From assembly GCA_030623035.1 (NCBI GenBank), contig JAUXFK010000069.1, positions 1-11,985 of the forward strand: a stretch of 11,985 bases of DNA. The letters run 5' to 3'. The translations under genes and the position numbers were made by a program. Under the pieces are notes generated by a model. It saw nothing but the letters and a program-made list of their open reading frames with translations. It searched no databases and was not told the DNA's origin. This DNA comes from Deltaproteobacteria bacterium. Lineage in GTDB: Bacteria; Desulfobacterota; UBA8473. Position 1 is the first letter of the stretch. Every line of letters begins with the position of its first letter. Below are positions 1 to 6,834 of this stretch, piece by piece.

Positions 1-17
1 CAATAAATACCATTTCC

Positions 18-97
18 CGTCATTCCGGCGAAAGCCGGAATCCAGTGTTTTCAAGCAGTTGCGGATCATCTGGACTCCGGTTTTGACCTGAGTGACG
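18..97. repeat. 80-bp palindromic dispersed repeat (REP/MITE-like)
   Basis: Two 28-base arms (18-45 and 70-97) are imperfect inverted copies of one another, matching at about 22 of 28 positions, with a 24-base spacer. The left arm itself folds into a perfect 7-bp hairpin, TTCCGGC, loop GAAA, GCCGGAA (23-40). From general knowledge, the string TTCCGGCGAAAGCCGGAA recurs as a dispersed intergenic repeat in several anaerobic proteobacterial genomes. No coding sequence overlaps it. It lies beyond the 3' end of the minus-strand tRNA gene. Its copy number here cannot be seen from one window. Confidence 0.7.
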
Positions 98-134
98 ACT
101 TTTTACGAATTCATCATGTATTGGTCAAAAAAAT

Positions 135-170
135 AAAAAAGGCTCAGAAATATTCCTAAGCCTTTTTTTT
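135..170 (-). terminator. Rho-independent terminator after tRNA-Gln
   Basis: Read on the minus strand, a 7-bp stem (GGCTTAG pairing with CTGAGCC, one G-T pair) has an 8-base loop and is followed by a run of T. It begins within ten bases of the tRNA 3' end. A-rich and T-rich runs flank both sides, so it could also stop transcription coming from the opposite direction. Confidence 0.75.
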
Positions 171-171
171 A

Positions 172-245
172 TGGCTGGGAGACCAGGATTCGAACCTGGG
201 TTGACGGAGTCAGAGTCCGTAGTCCTGCCACTGGACCATCTCCCA
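172..245 (-). tRNA. tRNA-Gln (anticodon CUG)
   Basis: On the minus strand the 74-base sequence folds into a full cloverleaf. The acceptor stem is TGGGAGA paired with TCTCCCA. The D-stem is GTCC/GGAC. The anticodon stem is ACGGA/TCCGT with loop CTCTGAC, giving anticodon CTG, which reads the Gln codon CAG. The T-arm contains GGTTCGAATCC. The weak U1-A72 first pair is typical of bacterial tRNA-Gln. The discriminator base is G and the CCA end is encoded. A terminator follows directly. A TTGACT box at 321-326 may be its -35 element, but no convincing -10 sits at the right distance. Confidence 0.95.
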
Positions 246-411
246 TTGGTTTTGTAAACTATTTGGTTTATGAAAGGTTCAATTTTTATTTACATATAAA
301 TAAACACAGCTATCAAAAAAAGTCAACAAAAATATACAGATCGATTCATTTGTAGCGAATTTAGAATCTTCAAAATGACTCAAATTGCAAGGAAAATACG
401 ATTTAAATCAT

Positions 412-434
412 AAAAAAACTTATAGCTCCTAAAG
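412..434 (-). terminator. Probable terminator of the PHP-cutA operon
   Basis: Thirteen bases after the cutA stop codon on the minus strand, CTTTAG pairs with CTATAAG (6 bp with a single bulged T, loop GAG) and is followed by seven T residues. The short stem makes it weaker than the tRNA terminator, but the position and T-run are right for the end of this operon. Confidence 0.55.
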
Positions 435-446
435 ACGGCTAAAAAA

Positions 447-779
447 TTACAGTTCGCCTTTTGTAACCTCAGCAATCCAGTTAAGATAATCCGTTGACCC
501 AGAAAGAATAGGCAGGGAAATGATCTCTGGAACATCATAGCTATGCAGCTTAAGTACCCTATCCACAATTTCGTCAAATAATGCGGCTTTGCTTTTCATG
601 ATTAAAAGGGTTTCACTTTCATCGCAAATCTCACCCTTCCAGTGGAATATCGATCTGATCTGGGGAATGATATTTGCACATGCTACCAATTCATCATCTA
701 CAAGAGTCTTTCCGACCTTTAAAGCCTCTTCGTAAGAACCTGAAGTCACAAAAATTACAATGTAATCACTCTTTGCCAT
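447..779 (-). CDS. cutA: CutA1 divalent-cation tolerance protein
   Basis: A 110-residue protein of the CutA1 family, small cytoplasmic trimers with a ferredoxin-like fold linked to tolerance of copper and other divalent metals; the exact biochemical role is unsettled. The family signature is complete: VFVTSGS-like first strand (IVIFVTSGSYEEA, 7-19), LVACANI (31-37), FHWKGEI (45-51), the ETLLIMKS strand (56-63), and HSYDVPEIISLPI (79-91) near the end. Length is normal for the family. The start is supported by GAGG six bases upstream. It lies 3 bp behind the PHP-domain gene on the same strand, so the two are almost certainly co-transcribed and possibly translationally coupled. A T-run hairpin follows. 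No metal-efflux or copper genes are near. Confidence 0.93.
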   Translation of the reverse strand: MAKSDYIVIFVTSGSYEEALKVGKTLVDDELVACANIIPQIRSIFHWKGEICDESETLLIMKSKAALFDEIVDRVLKLHSYDVPEIISLPILSGSTDYLNWIAEVTKGEL

Positions 780-782
780 CGA

Positions 783-1868
783 TTACCTCACATATATGGG
801 GTTTGAGAATATCCAGGCCGCCTTTTTCTTAAAAAATACTGGACGTAAAAGTTCCACGCGGTAGACCCCCTTCTCATCTACTTCATATCGAAGTACTCTA
901 TCCATTATGCTTTTGATTTGCTTACCATTTCTAATGAGCCTTATAATGGCCTTTTTTGGAGATTCAGCAATGAGAATCATGCCCTTTCTAAATTCAACCT
1001 CTTCCCCCATAATCGCCTCTTTATCTTCCCACCTGACAAAGAAACGAAATCCACGGGAATCTCCTATCATGTCATTTGATACAAAGCAGTTGCCCTTTTT
1101 CAGTGCAGAGTAGACACGTAATTTATCATCTTTGAAGTTCCTTGTCAATGGACGGGTAAGCAATATATGGGTATTAATCGCTCTGAACAGGAAGCGATAA
1201 GGGAAAATTATCCAAGAGAGAGCCCCTCTTTTAAAAGTATAGTCATGTGCATCTGAGTCCCCGATTGCCACAATCTTTCTCTTTTGGGATTCTGTATCCC
1301 ATCTTTCCAATGTCTTATAGTTCGGATACCGGATTGCATCTCCCGGGTTATAGTAGTAATATAAAGCGGTTAAAATGCTTTGTGCCTTACCCTTCCAGTC
1401 AGAAGAATAATTCCATATCGATATGCCGACATAGCCATCGACTGTCCAATCATTCCATGTAAATCCATGACCCCCATCTATAAAAGGAGACCCCCTCTCA
1501 AAAGGATGAGCAATAAACCCAAAACCTCCCTGTCTATTTACTTCATCGATAACCTGTTGAGGATTACTGTCACTATCTGGTATAATATCATATACATCGT
1601 AGGCCAAATAATGGTTACACCTTTTGTTGACCTCTATACCGATCAATACCAGTACGTCTTCATACCAGCCTTCCTTCCCGTCATGAAGCCCTTTAAGTGT
1701 ATTATGATCATTAAAGCAGATAAAATCCAACCCGGTTTTTTGGGCTATCCGGGCTATATCTTCGATGCTTTTTGTCCCATCAGAAGATGTGGAATGTATA
1801 TGCATATTTCCCACATATTCAAATAATCTATTTAAAATCTTCTTTTCATCCAAAGTCTTCATTCCCAT
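783..1868 (-). CDS. PHP-domain metal-dependent phosphoesterase
   Basis: A 361-residue protein with an N-terminal PHP domain, a fold that binds two or three metal ions and hydrolyses phosphoester bonds. Visible ligand motifs are HIHSTSSDG (H23, H25, D30), NDHNT (D54, H55), GIEVN (E79), HYLAYD (H86), the FIAHPF strand (H121) and GDSDAH (D206, H208). These are the expected catalytic residues, so the enzyme should be active. The region after about residue 215 is a less conserved basic and beta-rich tail that I do not recognise; it may set substrate choice. There is no signal peptide, so it should be cytoplasmic. The ATG at 1868 is preferred because AGGAGG (1880-1885) lies 11 bases upstream; a second ATG two codons in is further away. 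It is the first gene of an operon with cutA. The substrate could be a nucleotide, oligonucleotide or sugar phosphate. Confidence 0.85.
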   Translation of the reverse strand: MGMKTLDEKKILNRLFEYVGNMHIHSTSSDGTKSIEDIARIAQKTGLDFICFNDHNTLKGLHDGKEGWYEDVLVLIGIEVNKRCNHYLAYDVYDIIPDSDSNPQQVIDEVNRQGGFGFIAHPFERGSPFIDGGHGFTWNDWTVDGYVGISIWNYSSDWKGKAQSILTALYYYYNPGDAIRYPNYKTLERWDTESQKRKIVAIGDSDAHDYTFKRGALSWIIFPYRFLFRAINTHILLTRPLTRNFKDDKLRVYSALKKGNCFVSNDMIGDSRGFRFFVRWEDKEAIMGEEVEFRKGMILIAESPKKAIIRLIRNGKQIKSIMDRVLRYEVDEKGVYRVELLRPVFFKKKAAWIFSNPIYVR

Positions 1869-1904
1869 ATATAAAATAGCCTCCTATTCGCACATATTCT
1901 TAAC

Positions 1905-1932
1905 TTGACATAAAAACTGATTTAATTATATT
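1905..1932 (+). promoter_or_regulatory. Sigma-70 promoter toward the AOR operon
   Basis: A perfect -35 box TTGACA (1905-1910) is followed after 16 bases by TATATT (1927-1932), five of six matches to the -10 consensus; TATTAT with an 18-base spacing is an alternative. Transcription would start near 1940, leaving a leader of about 345 bases before the oxidoreductase gene. Confidence 0.6.
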
Positions 1933-1935
1933 ATA
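1925..1935 (-). promoter_or_regulatory. Possible -10 box of the PHP-cutA operon
   Basis: On the minus strand two overlapping perfect TATAAT hexamers occur (1930-1935 and 1925-1930), about 55-65 bases upstream of the PHP gene start. No good -35 box is seen at 16-18 bases. The site overlaps the -10 of the plus-strand promoter, so the two directions could compete for RNA polymerase. Confidence 0.35.
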
Positions 1936-1993
1936 AGCTTATATGAAATGGTAGTTTCTAGTCCAGCAGTTTTGATAAGAAACCGCATTTTTT

Positions 1994-2074
1994 ACGGACT
2001 GTTACCCAAAAAAAATCCTTTGAGAGCTCATTAAAATTTAAACAAGACGAATCGGGATTTGGGCAACAGTCCGT
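1994..2074. repeat. 81-bp inverted-repeat element in the AOR leader
   Basis: Seventeen-base arms at 1994-2010 and 2058-2074 (ACGGACTGTTACCCAAA and its complement with one A/G change) enclose 47 bases with no reading frame. Symmetry stops at the arm ends, as expected for a small mobile element (MITE-like) rather than a simple operator. No T-run follows, so it is not an ordinary terminator. It lies between the TTGACA promoter and the oxidoreductase gene and would form a long hairpin in the mRNA. Confidence 0.6.
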
Positions 2075-2084
2075 TTATATGTAT

Positions 2085-2284
2085 TATGCAGAAAATATAC
2101 GCACCGATCTTTTCCTTCCGAAATAGGAAGCTGTTTTTCTGTTAAGAATAGGGCCTATCTTTTCGCCGGCCTTATTCATAATTACAAAGCAGCTTATGTA
2201 TTCATGATAAGGTTTTACGTTTTGATATTTGTTTAAAAGTTCCAAGTTCAAATCTTAGCTCAATTAATAAAGGAGTGCATTTTT
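2085..2284 (+). promoter_or_regulatory. Structured leader upstream of the AOR gene
   Basis: This 200-base stretch holds no gene. It contains at least two hairpins: CTTCC/GGAAG with a 6-base loop (2115-2130), followed by CTGTTTTT, resembling a weak attenuator; and a 10-bp stem GAATAGGGCC/GGCCTTATTC with a 12-base loop (2146-2177). A ribosome binding site AAAGGAG (2269-2275) lies 9 bases before the ATG at 2285. A leader of this size before a tungsten or molybdenum enzyme could hold a cofactor-sensing RNA, but I could not match it to the Moco/Tuco RNA motif by eye. Confidence 0.35.
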
Positions 2285-4423
2285 ATGTCGAATAGTTTAA
2301 CGAATCAGATAATCGCTTCTCATAATTACGAATTAAACAGAGTGCATCATGGTTATTCCAATAGGACACTAAAGGTTGACCTTAAAAGAAAGGCCTTTGA
2401 AATAAAGCCAGTCACTGATATTATGAAGGACCGGTTCATAGGGGGCAAGGGGTTCGACCTCTATCTTCTATGGCATGCTGTAAACAGGAATACCAAATGG
2501 GATAGTCCGGAAAATGAGATATGTATCGCCGCAGGTCCACTCGGTGGAACGCCGATATGCCCGGGCTCTGGAAAGTCAATCGTCACTGCGATCTCTCCTT
2601 TAACCGGAAACGTCATAGATAGTAATGTAGGGGGTTATTTTGGCCCTTATCACAAGTTTGCCGGATTCGATGCATTAGAGATACAGGAAAAGGCAGATAA
2701 GGAAGTTGTAATAATTATAGACGGGTTAATGGGCACTCTGACAATGGAATACCCCCCTCAAGAACTCTCGAACGAGGCATACGAGATCACCGGATACTAC
2801 CATCGTAAGTTAGGAAAAGAGAGCCAGAGGGATATATCTGTTGTCTGTTCAGGAACAGCAGCTAAACATACCTTCTTTGGATGTCTGAACTTTTCATGGT
2901 ATGATACGGCACGAAAGGAAGTAAGGATAAAACAGGCCGGCAGGGGAGGTATCGGCACAGTATTCTCTGATAAGAAAATAAAGGCTATTGTAGTAAAGAG
3001 TCCAAAAGTTTCAATAGGGCTCAATGATCCTGCAGACAGTGAAGTTCTTTTGAGGATTGGGAGGGCTCATTCCTCTGAGATACGAGAAGTTGATCCTAAC
3101 CAGAATGAGATGTCAACCATTGGGACAACGCACCTTGTTACGATTATGGACGACTACGACCTTCTTCCCATTAATAACTTTAAATTTGGACGCCATAAGG
3201 ATGCCTGGAAGATGGGGAGTGAGGAATACAGGAAACGGTTTAATCCAGGGTTCGATGGATGTTGGATGGGCTGTGCAGTCGCATGTGCCCATTGTGTAAA
3301 AGATTTTGCGTTAATGACAGGCCCCAAGAAAGGTGAAAAGGTCCTTGTAGACGGGCCTGAATATGAGACGATATCAAGCTGCGGTTCCAATTGCGGCATA
3401 TTCGATGCTGACCATGTTATAGAGGCAAACTATTGGTGTGACACATACGGCCTGGACACCATATCAGTCGGAACTTCCATTGCTTTTGCAATGGAATGTT
3501 ATGAAAAGGGGCTTATTACCAAAGAACACACAAAGGGGCTTGAACTAAACTTCAGAAACAAGGATGCTTTCTTAGAGCTGATACACCAGATGGCCGAGGG
3601 GGAAGGATTCGGAATTATTGTGGGAAAAGGCGTTAGAAAGATGAAGGAGATATTCCACAAGGAATACGGTGCTGACCGAGACTTTATGAATGACATTGGA
3701 ATGGAGGCAAAGGGGCTTGAGTTTTCTCAGTACATCTCCAAGGAGTCACTGGCACAACAGGGCGGATATGGCCTTGCCCTCAAAGGCCCGCAACATGATG
3801 AGGCATGGTTGATATTTTTGGACATGGTGCAGAATTACATGCCTGATTTCGAAGAAAAGGCCGAAGCACTCCACTGGTTCCCCATGTTCAGGACATGGTT
3901 TAGTCTCTGTGGCCTTTGCAAGCTACCCTGGAATGATGTGCAGCCTGCAGACAATAAGGATACACCCGAACCTGCCAAAGTAATGAAACACGTAAAATGG
4001 TATTCTCAATACTTTGGCGCAACTACCGGAAGACCGATAGACCCTGATGGCATGATCAAAATGAGCGAAGTGGTATACAATTTTCAGAGGATATTCGGGC
4101 TGAAGATGGGTTATGGAACAAGGGCAGATGATCATATTCCATATAGGGCTATGGGACCCGTCACTGAGGAAGAATACCTTTCAAGGCAGGAGAGATACGA
4201 TAATCAGCTTAAGGAGTTACTTGACGTCAATCCTGCTACCATGTCTACAACCCAGAAGATGAAAACCCTAAGAAGATACCGTGAGGAAAGATACGAAAAA
4301 CTAAAAGATGCGGTTTATAAGAGGAGGGGGTGGACAAAGGAAGGTATACCACGCCTTGAGAAGGTAAAAGAGTTAGGAATCGATTTCCCCGATGTGGTTG
4401 AACTTATAAATAAATATCAATAA
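2285..4423 (+). CDS. Tungsten/molybdenum aldehyde:ferredoxin oxidoreductase family enzyme
   Basis: A 712-residue member of the AOR family, cytoplasmic enzymes that carry a tungsten (or Mo) bis-pterin and one 4Fe-4S cluster and oxidise aldehydes to acids with ferredoxin; relatives include the BamB subunit of class II benzoyl-CoA reductase. Family marks are GYSNRTLKVDL (23-33), FIGGKG (51-56), AGPLGG (83-88), AGRGGIG followed by KIKAIV (218-236), GPEYET (357-362) and GLDTISVG (389-396). Cluster cysteines are C326, C330, C334 and C337, with C542/C545 in FSLCGLCKLPW. The spacing C-x3-C-x3-C-x2-C differs from the classic C-x2-C-x3-C. It is longer than the roughly 605-residue Pyrococcus AOR, with about 20 extra residues at the N terminus and a charged C-terminal tail. 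It heads a plus-strand gene run and sits 27 bp before a ThiS/MoaD-like gene. Aldehyde oxidation is the default guess; the true substrate is unknown. Confidence 0.9.
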   Translation: MSNSLTNQIIASHNYELNRVHHGYSNRTLKVDLKRKAFEIKPVTDIMKDRFIGGKGFDLYLLWHAVNRNTKWDSPENEICIAAGPLGGTPICPGSGKSIVTAISPLTGNVIDSNVGGYFGPYHKFAGFDALEIQEKADKEVVIIIDGLMGTLTMEYPPQELSNEAYEITGYYHRKLGKESQRDISVVCSGTAAKHTFFGCLNFSWYDTARKEVRIKQAGRGGIGTVFSDKKIKAIVVKSPKVSIGLNDPADSEVLLRIGRAHSSEIREVDPNQNEMSTIGTTHLVTIMDDYDLLPINNFKFGRHKDAWKMGSEEYRKRFNPGFDGCWMGCAVACAHCVKDFALMTGPKKGEKVLVDGPEYETISSCGSNCGIFDADHVIEANYWCDTYGLDTISVGTSIAFAMECYEKGLITKEHTKGLELNFRNKDAFLELIHQMAEGEGFGIIVGKGVRKMKEIFHKEYGADRDFMNDIGMEAKGLEFSQYISKESLAQQGGYGLALKGPQHDEAWLIFLDMVQNYMPDFEEKAEALHWFPMFRTWFSLCGLCKLPWNDVQPADNKDTPEPAKVMKHVKWYSQYFGATTGRPIDPDGMIKMSEVVYNFQRIFGLKMGYGTRADDHIPYRAMGPVTEEEYLSRQERYDNQLKELLDVNPATMSTTQKMKTLRRYREERYEKLKDAVYKRRGWTKEGIPRLEKVKELGIDFPDVVELINKYQ

Positions 4424-4450
4424 GCGTTTTATTTACAACCAGGTGTTATA

Positions 4451-4648
4451 ATGATAATTGTGGATGGGAAAAAACTGGATTGGATTCGAGGGGAAGAGAT
4501 AGAGATGACCATAAAGAGGGCTGAATCATATCATCCTTTTATGATCATCTCCCTTAACGGCAAATGGATTAGAAAAGAAGAATGGGGAAGAAAGAAGGTA
4601 AGAAACGGGGATGAGATAAGAACCCTTTTGATGATAGCCGGTGGTTAA
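4451..4648 (+). CDS. ThiS/MoaD-like sulfur carrier protein
   Basis: A 65-residue beta-grasp protein ending in the di-glycine tail IAGG, which in this family is adenylated and converted to a thiocarboxylate that donates sulfur. Further matches to the family are a lone NGKWI segment (residues 36-40), a charged EEWGRKKV stretch, NGDEI (53-57) and the hydrophobic run before the tail. It follows the AOR-family gene by 27 bp with AGGTG upstream. MoaD-like carriers provide the dithiolene sulfurs of the pterin cofactor needed by AOR enzymes, so a dedicated carrier here makes sense; this pairing is inferred from position. A role in thiamine synthesis (ThiS) is less likely because no thi genes are visible. 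The activating enzyme (MoeB/ThiF type) is not in the window. Confidence 0.85.
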   Translation: MIIVDGKKLDWIRGEEIEMTIKRAESYHPFMIISLNGKWIRKEEWGRKKVRNGDEIRTLLMIAGG

Positions 4649-4687
4649 GGGTTTGAACAAAACTGATAAATTACACAAGAGGTTGAT

Positions 4688-5278
4688 ATGATAATTCATG
4701 GCTTTGTCCTTCTTTTCATAGCTTATCTCTTAGGTTCTATACCTACAGGGGTTATCCTGTCGAGTTATTGGGGAAAGATCGACATCAGAAAGGAAGGCAG
4801 CAGAAATATTGGAGCAACAAATGTATATAGAACTCTAGGAAAAAGCCTGGGGGCACTTACCCTTTTAGGGGATATATTAAAGGGACTGATCCCAGTGGCT
4901 ATTGCAATCTGGCTTTTAAAGTCAGAGATATGGATTGGTTTAACCTTGCTTTCTGCTTTCCTTGGACATATTTATCCAATCTTTCTAAAATTTAAGGGAG
5001 GTAAAGGTGTAGCCACTGCATTAGGTGTCTTCGTTATAATTATTCCCTGGGCTGTTTTAATTTCCTTTTTGGTCTTTGCCGGAACACTTTATAAATGGCG
5101 ATATGTTTCCCTTAGCTCTATAACGGCTACAGGAAGCCTGCCTCTCTGGATTTTTTTGCTCTCATATTCAAAGGTTTATTTAATCTTTAGCATAATCGTT
5201 GCTGGGCTTGTAATATTTAAACACCAGGATAATATCAAAGACTTGATAAATGGAGAGGAATCGAGGATAGATCGGTAG
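4688..5278 (+). CDS. plsY: Glycerol-3-phosphate acyltransferase PlsY
   Basis: A 196-residue inner-membrane enzyme that transfers an acyl group from acyl-phosphate to glycerol-3-phosphate, making lysophosphatidic acid in the first step of phospholipid synthesis. All PlsY landmarks are present: GSIPTG (16-21), the GSRNIGATN catalytic loop (37-45), GDILKG (61-66), GH then P before KFKGGKGVAT (93-110), and KHQDNI (178-183). Several hydrophobic segments match the five-helix topology. Length is normal. The start has AGAGG-like bases (AAGAGGTTG) just upstream. It lies 39 bp after the sulfur carrier and 28 bp before the radical SAM gene, so it is probably co-transcribed, though its function is unrelated to theirs. 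It would need PlsX encoded elsewhere for its acyl-phosphate. Confidence 0.95.
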   Translation: MIIHGFVLLFIAYLLGSIPTGVILSSYWGKIDIRKEGSRNIGATNVYRTLGKSLGALTLLGDILKGLIPVAIAIWLLKSEIWIGLTLLSAFLGHIYPIFLKFKGGKGVATALGVFVIIIPWAVLISFLVFAGTLYKWRYVSLSSITATGSLPLWIFLLSYSKVYLIFSIIVAGLVIFKHQDNIKDLINGEESRIDR

Positions 5279-5306
5279 TATTCATACATTAAATACAGGT
5301 AAAAGC

Positions 5307-6416
5307 ATGGAAAGATGCTTAAGTTGTGGTAAGGAATCCAGATTGATTTCCAAGGCATTTATGTCTTGTGTTGATTGTATCCGAAAAGATTTTAATAAAG
5401 TCAGACCTCGCATAGAAGAGACCCACTACCATTCAAGGGAAGCATTCTCTCTTCCATTAAGAGCACCGAAGGAAACAGATGGCGTAAAGTGTAATATTTG
5501 TGCAAGTGAATGCATGATCCCAAATGGAGGAAGAGGCTTTTGCGGACTTCGTCAAAATCAGGATGGAAAATTAACAGGGGCAGGCCCTAATGAAGGAAAT
5601 CTGTCTTTTTATTATGATTCCCTTCCCACCAACTGTGTGGCTGACTGGGTTTGCCCGGGAGGAACAGGGGCAGGATACCCTGGTTTTGCTTATTCATCAG
5701 AGGCCGAATATGGATACAAGAATCTGGCTGTATTCTATCATGCCTGTTCATTTAACTGCCTGTACTGCCAGAACTGGCAATACCGTAAAAGGGTATATCA
5801 AGAGCCGAGAATCTCCCCTGATTACCTGGCGGATTGTGTCGACACCCATACCCCATGTATATGTTTTTTCGGCGGAGACCCTTCCCCTCAGCTACCCCAT
5901 GCCCTCCTTGCTTCTCGAATCGCATTAGAAAAGAACAAAGACAGGATTTTGCGTATATGTTGGGAGACGAACGGTGCGATGAATCCGAGGTTACTCGATG
6001 AGGCAGCAGAACTGTCTTTGAAATCAGGAGGATGTATAAAAATTGATTTAAAGGCATGGAATGAATCTGTTCATCAAGCCCTAACCGGTGTGAGTAACAA
6101 AAGAACTCTGGAAAACTTTAAGAGGCTGGTCTCTATGATAAAAAAAAGACCCCATCCACCGCCTCTGATAGCGAGCACACTCTTAGTCCCAGGATATGTG
6201 GATGAAGAGGAGGTATCGAATATAGCAAGGTTCATCGCTTCTTTGAATCCGGAAATACCTTATAGCCTTTTGGGATTCTATCCCCACTTTTACATGGCCG
6301 ATCTTGGGAGAACATCCAGAAAGCATGCATTAAGATGTAAGGAATTGGCGGAAATGGAGGGCTTGAAGAATGTTAGAATCGGTAATATCCATCTGCTTAG
6401 CAATGACTATGCTTAA
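5307..6416 (+). CDS. Radical SAM protein (COG1180-like), function unknown
   Basis: A 369-residue radical SAM enzyme. The 4Fe-4S/SAM motif is CSFNCLYC (C147, C151, C154) followed by QNWQYR, as in pyruvate-formate-lyase activase-like and AmmeMemoRadiSam-type proteins. FFGGDPSP (187-194) is the SAM-binding GG(E/D)P motif and WETNG (219-223) a later conserved strand. In front lie cysteine pairs: C4/C7, C21/C24, and CNICASEC with FCGLRQN (C62, C65, C69, C79), likely extra metal or cluster sites. It has no signal peptide and should be cytoplasmic. No glycyl-radical enzyme is nearby, so an activase role is not supported by context. It shares the run with an AOR-family gene; a radical SAM protein is encoded near AOR in Pyrococcus, but that one belongs to a different subgroup, so a role in cofactor maturation is only a guess. 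Confidence 0.85.
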   Translation: MERCLSCGKESRLISKAFMSCVDCIRKDFNKVRPRIEETHYHSREAFSLPLRAPKETDGVKCNICASECMIPNGGRGFCGLRQNQDGKLTGAGPNEGNLSFYYDSLPTNCVADWVCPGGTGAGYPGFAYSSEAEYGYKNLAVFYHACSFNCLYCQNWQYRKRVYQEPRISPDYLADCVDTHTPCICFFGGDPSPQLPHALLASRIALEKNKDRILRICWETNGAMNPRLLDEAAELSLKSGGCIKIDLKAWNESVHQALTGVSNKRTLENFKRLVSMIKKRPHPPPLIASTLLVPGYVDEEEVSNIARFIASLNPEIPYSLLGFYPHFYMADLGRTSRKHALRCKELAEMEGLKNVRIGNIHLLSNDYA

Positions 6417-6442
6417 AAGAGATGAATGAAAGGAGTACATAT

Positions 6443-6829
6443 ATGATTTTTCCTAAAGATTTGAAATATACAAAAGAACACGAGTGGGCCAGGCTTGAAG
6501 GCAAAGAGGTTGTTGTTGGAATTACTGATTTTGCTCAGGGTGAACTCGGAGATGTTGTATATGTGGAGCTTCCAGCCGAGGGAGAAAAGGTAGAGAAGGA
6601 TAAGCCCTTTGGGGTTATAGAGTCTGTAAAGGCTGTCTCTGATCTCTACTGCCCCATAAATGGTGATATAATTAAGATTAATACTGCATTGGATGAAACC
6701 CCGGAAAAGGTTAATGAGGATCCTTATGGTGAAGGGTGGATCGTAAGGGTTATGCCTTTCGATATCTCTGAATTAGAAACCCTACTCTCTGCCAGTGAAT
6801 ACGAGAAATTCATAAAAGAAGATAAATAG
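6443..6829 (+). CDS. gcvH: Glycine cleavage system H protein
   Basis: A 128-residue lipoyl-carrier protein that shuttles the methylamine group between the P and T proteins of the glycine cleavage system; H proteins also take part in lipoate relay. The sequence begins FPKDLKYTKEHEW, typical of GcvH, and has GITDFAQGELGDVVYVELP and the lipoylation motif ESVKAVSDLY with K63 as the modified lysine. C-terminal PYGEGWIVRV is also typical. The start at 6443 is chosen over an in-frame ATG at 6422 because AAGGAG (6430-6435) is 7 bases before it, and the resulting length and N terminus match the family. No gcvP or gcvT is seen here. It follows the radical SAM gene closely and precedes kptA by 5 bp. An orphan gcvH suggests that the rest of the system is elsewhere, or a lipoate-relay role. 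Confidence 0.95.
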   Translation: MIFPKDLKYTKEHEWARLEGKEVVVGITDFAQGELGDVVYVELPAEGEKVEKDKPFGVIESVKAVSDLYCPINGDIIKINTALDETPEKVNEDPYGEGWIVRVMPFDISELETLLSASEYEKFIKEDK

Positions 6830-6834
6830 AATCT

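Noticed and set aside
1380..1826. 148-codon open frame on the plus strand
   Set aside because: Lies antisense to the PHP-domain gene, whose conserved metal motifs are all intact; no family resemblance or start signal.
2085..2284. Known Moco/Tuco riboswitch
   Set aside because: The stems seen do not let me align the motif's conserved core by eye; kept only as an undefined structured leader.
6422..6442. Earlier in-frame ATG for gcvH
   Set aside because: It would add seven residues foreign to the family and lacks a suitable ribosome binding site; AAGGAG fits the ATG at 6443.
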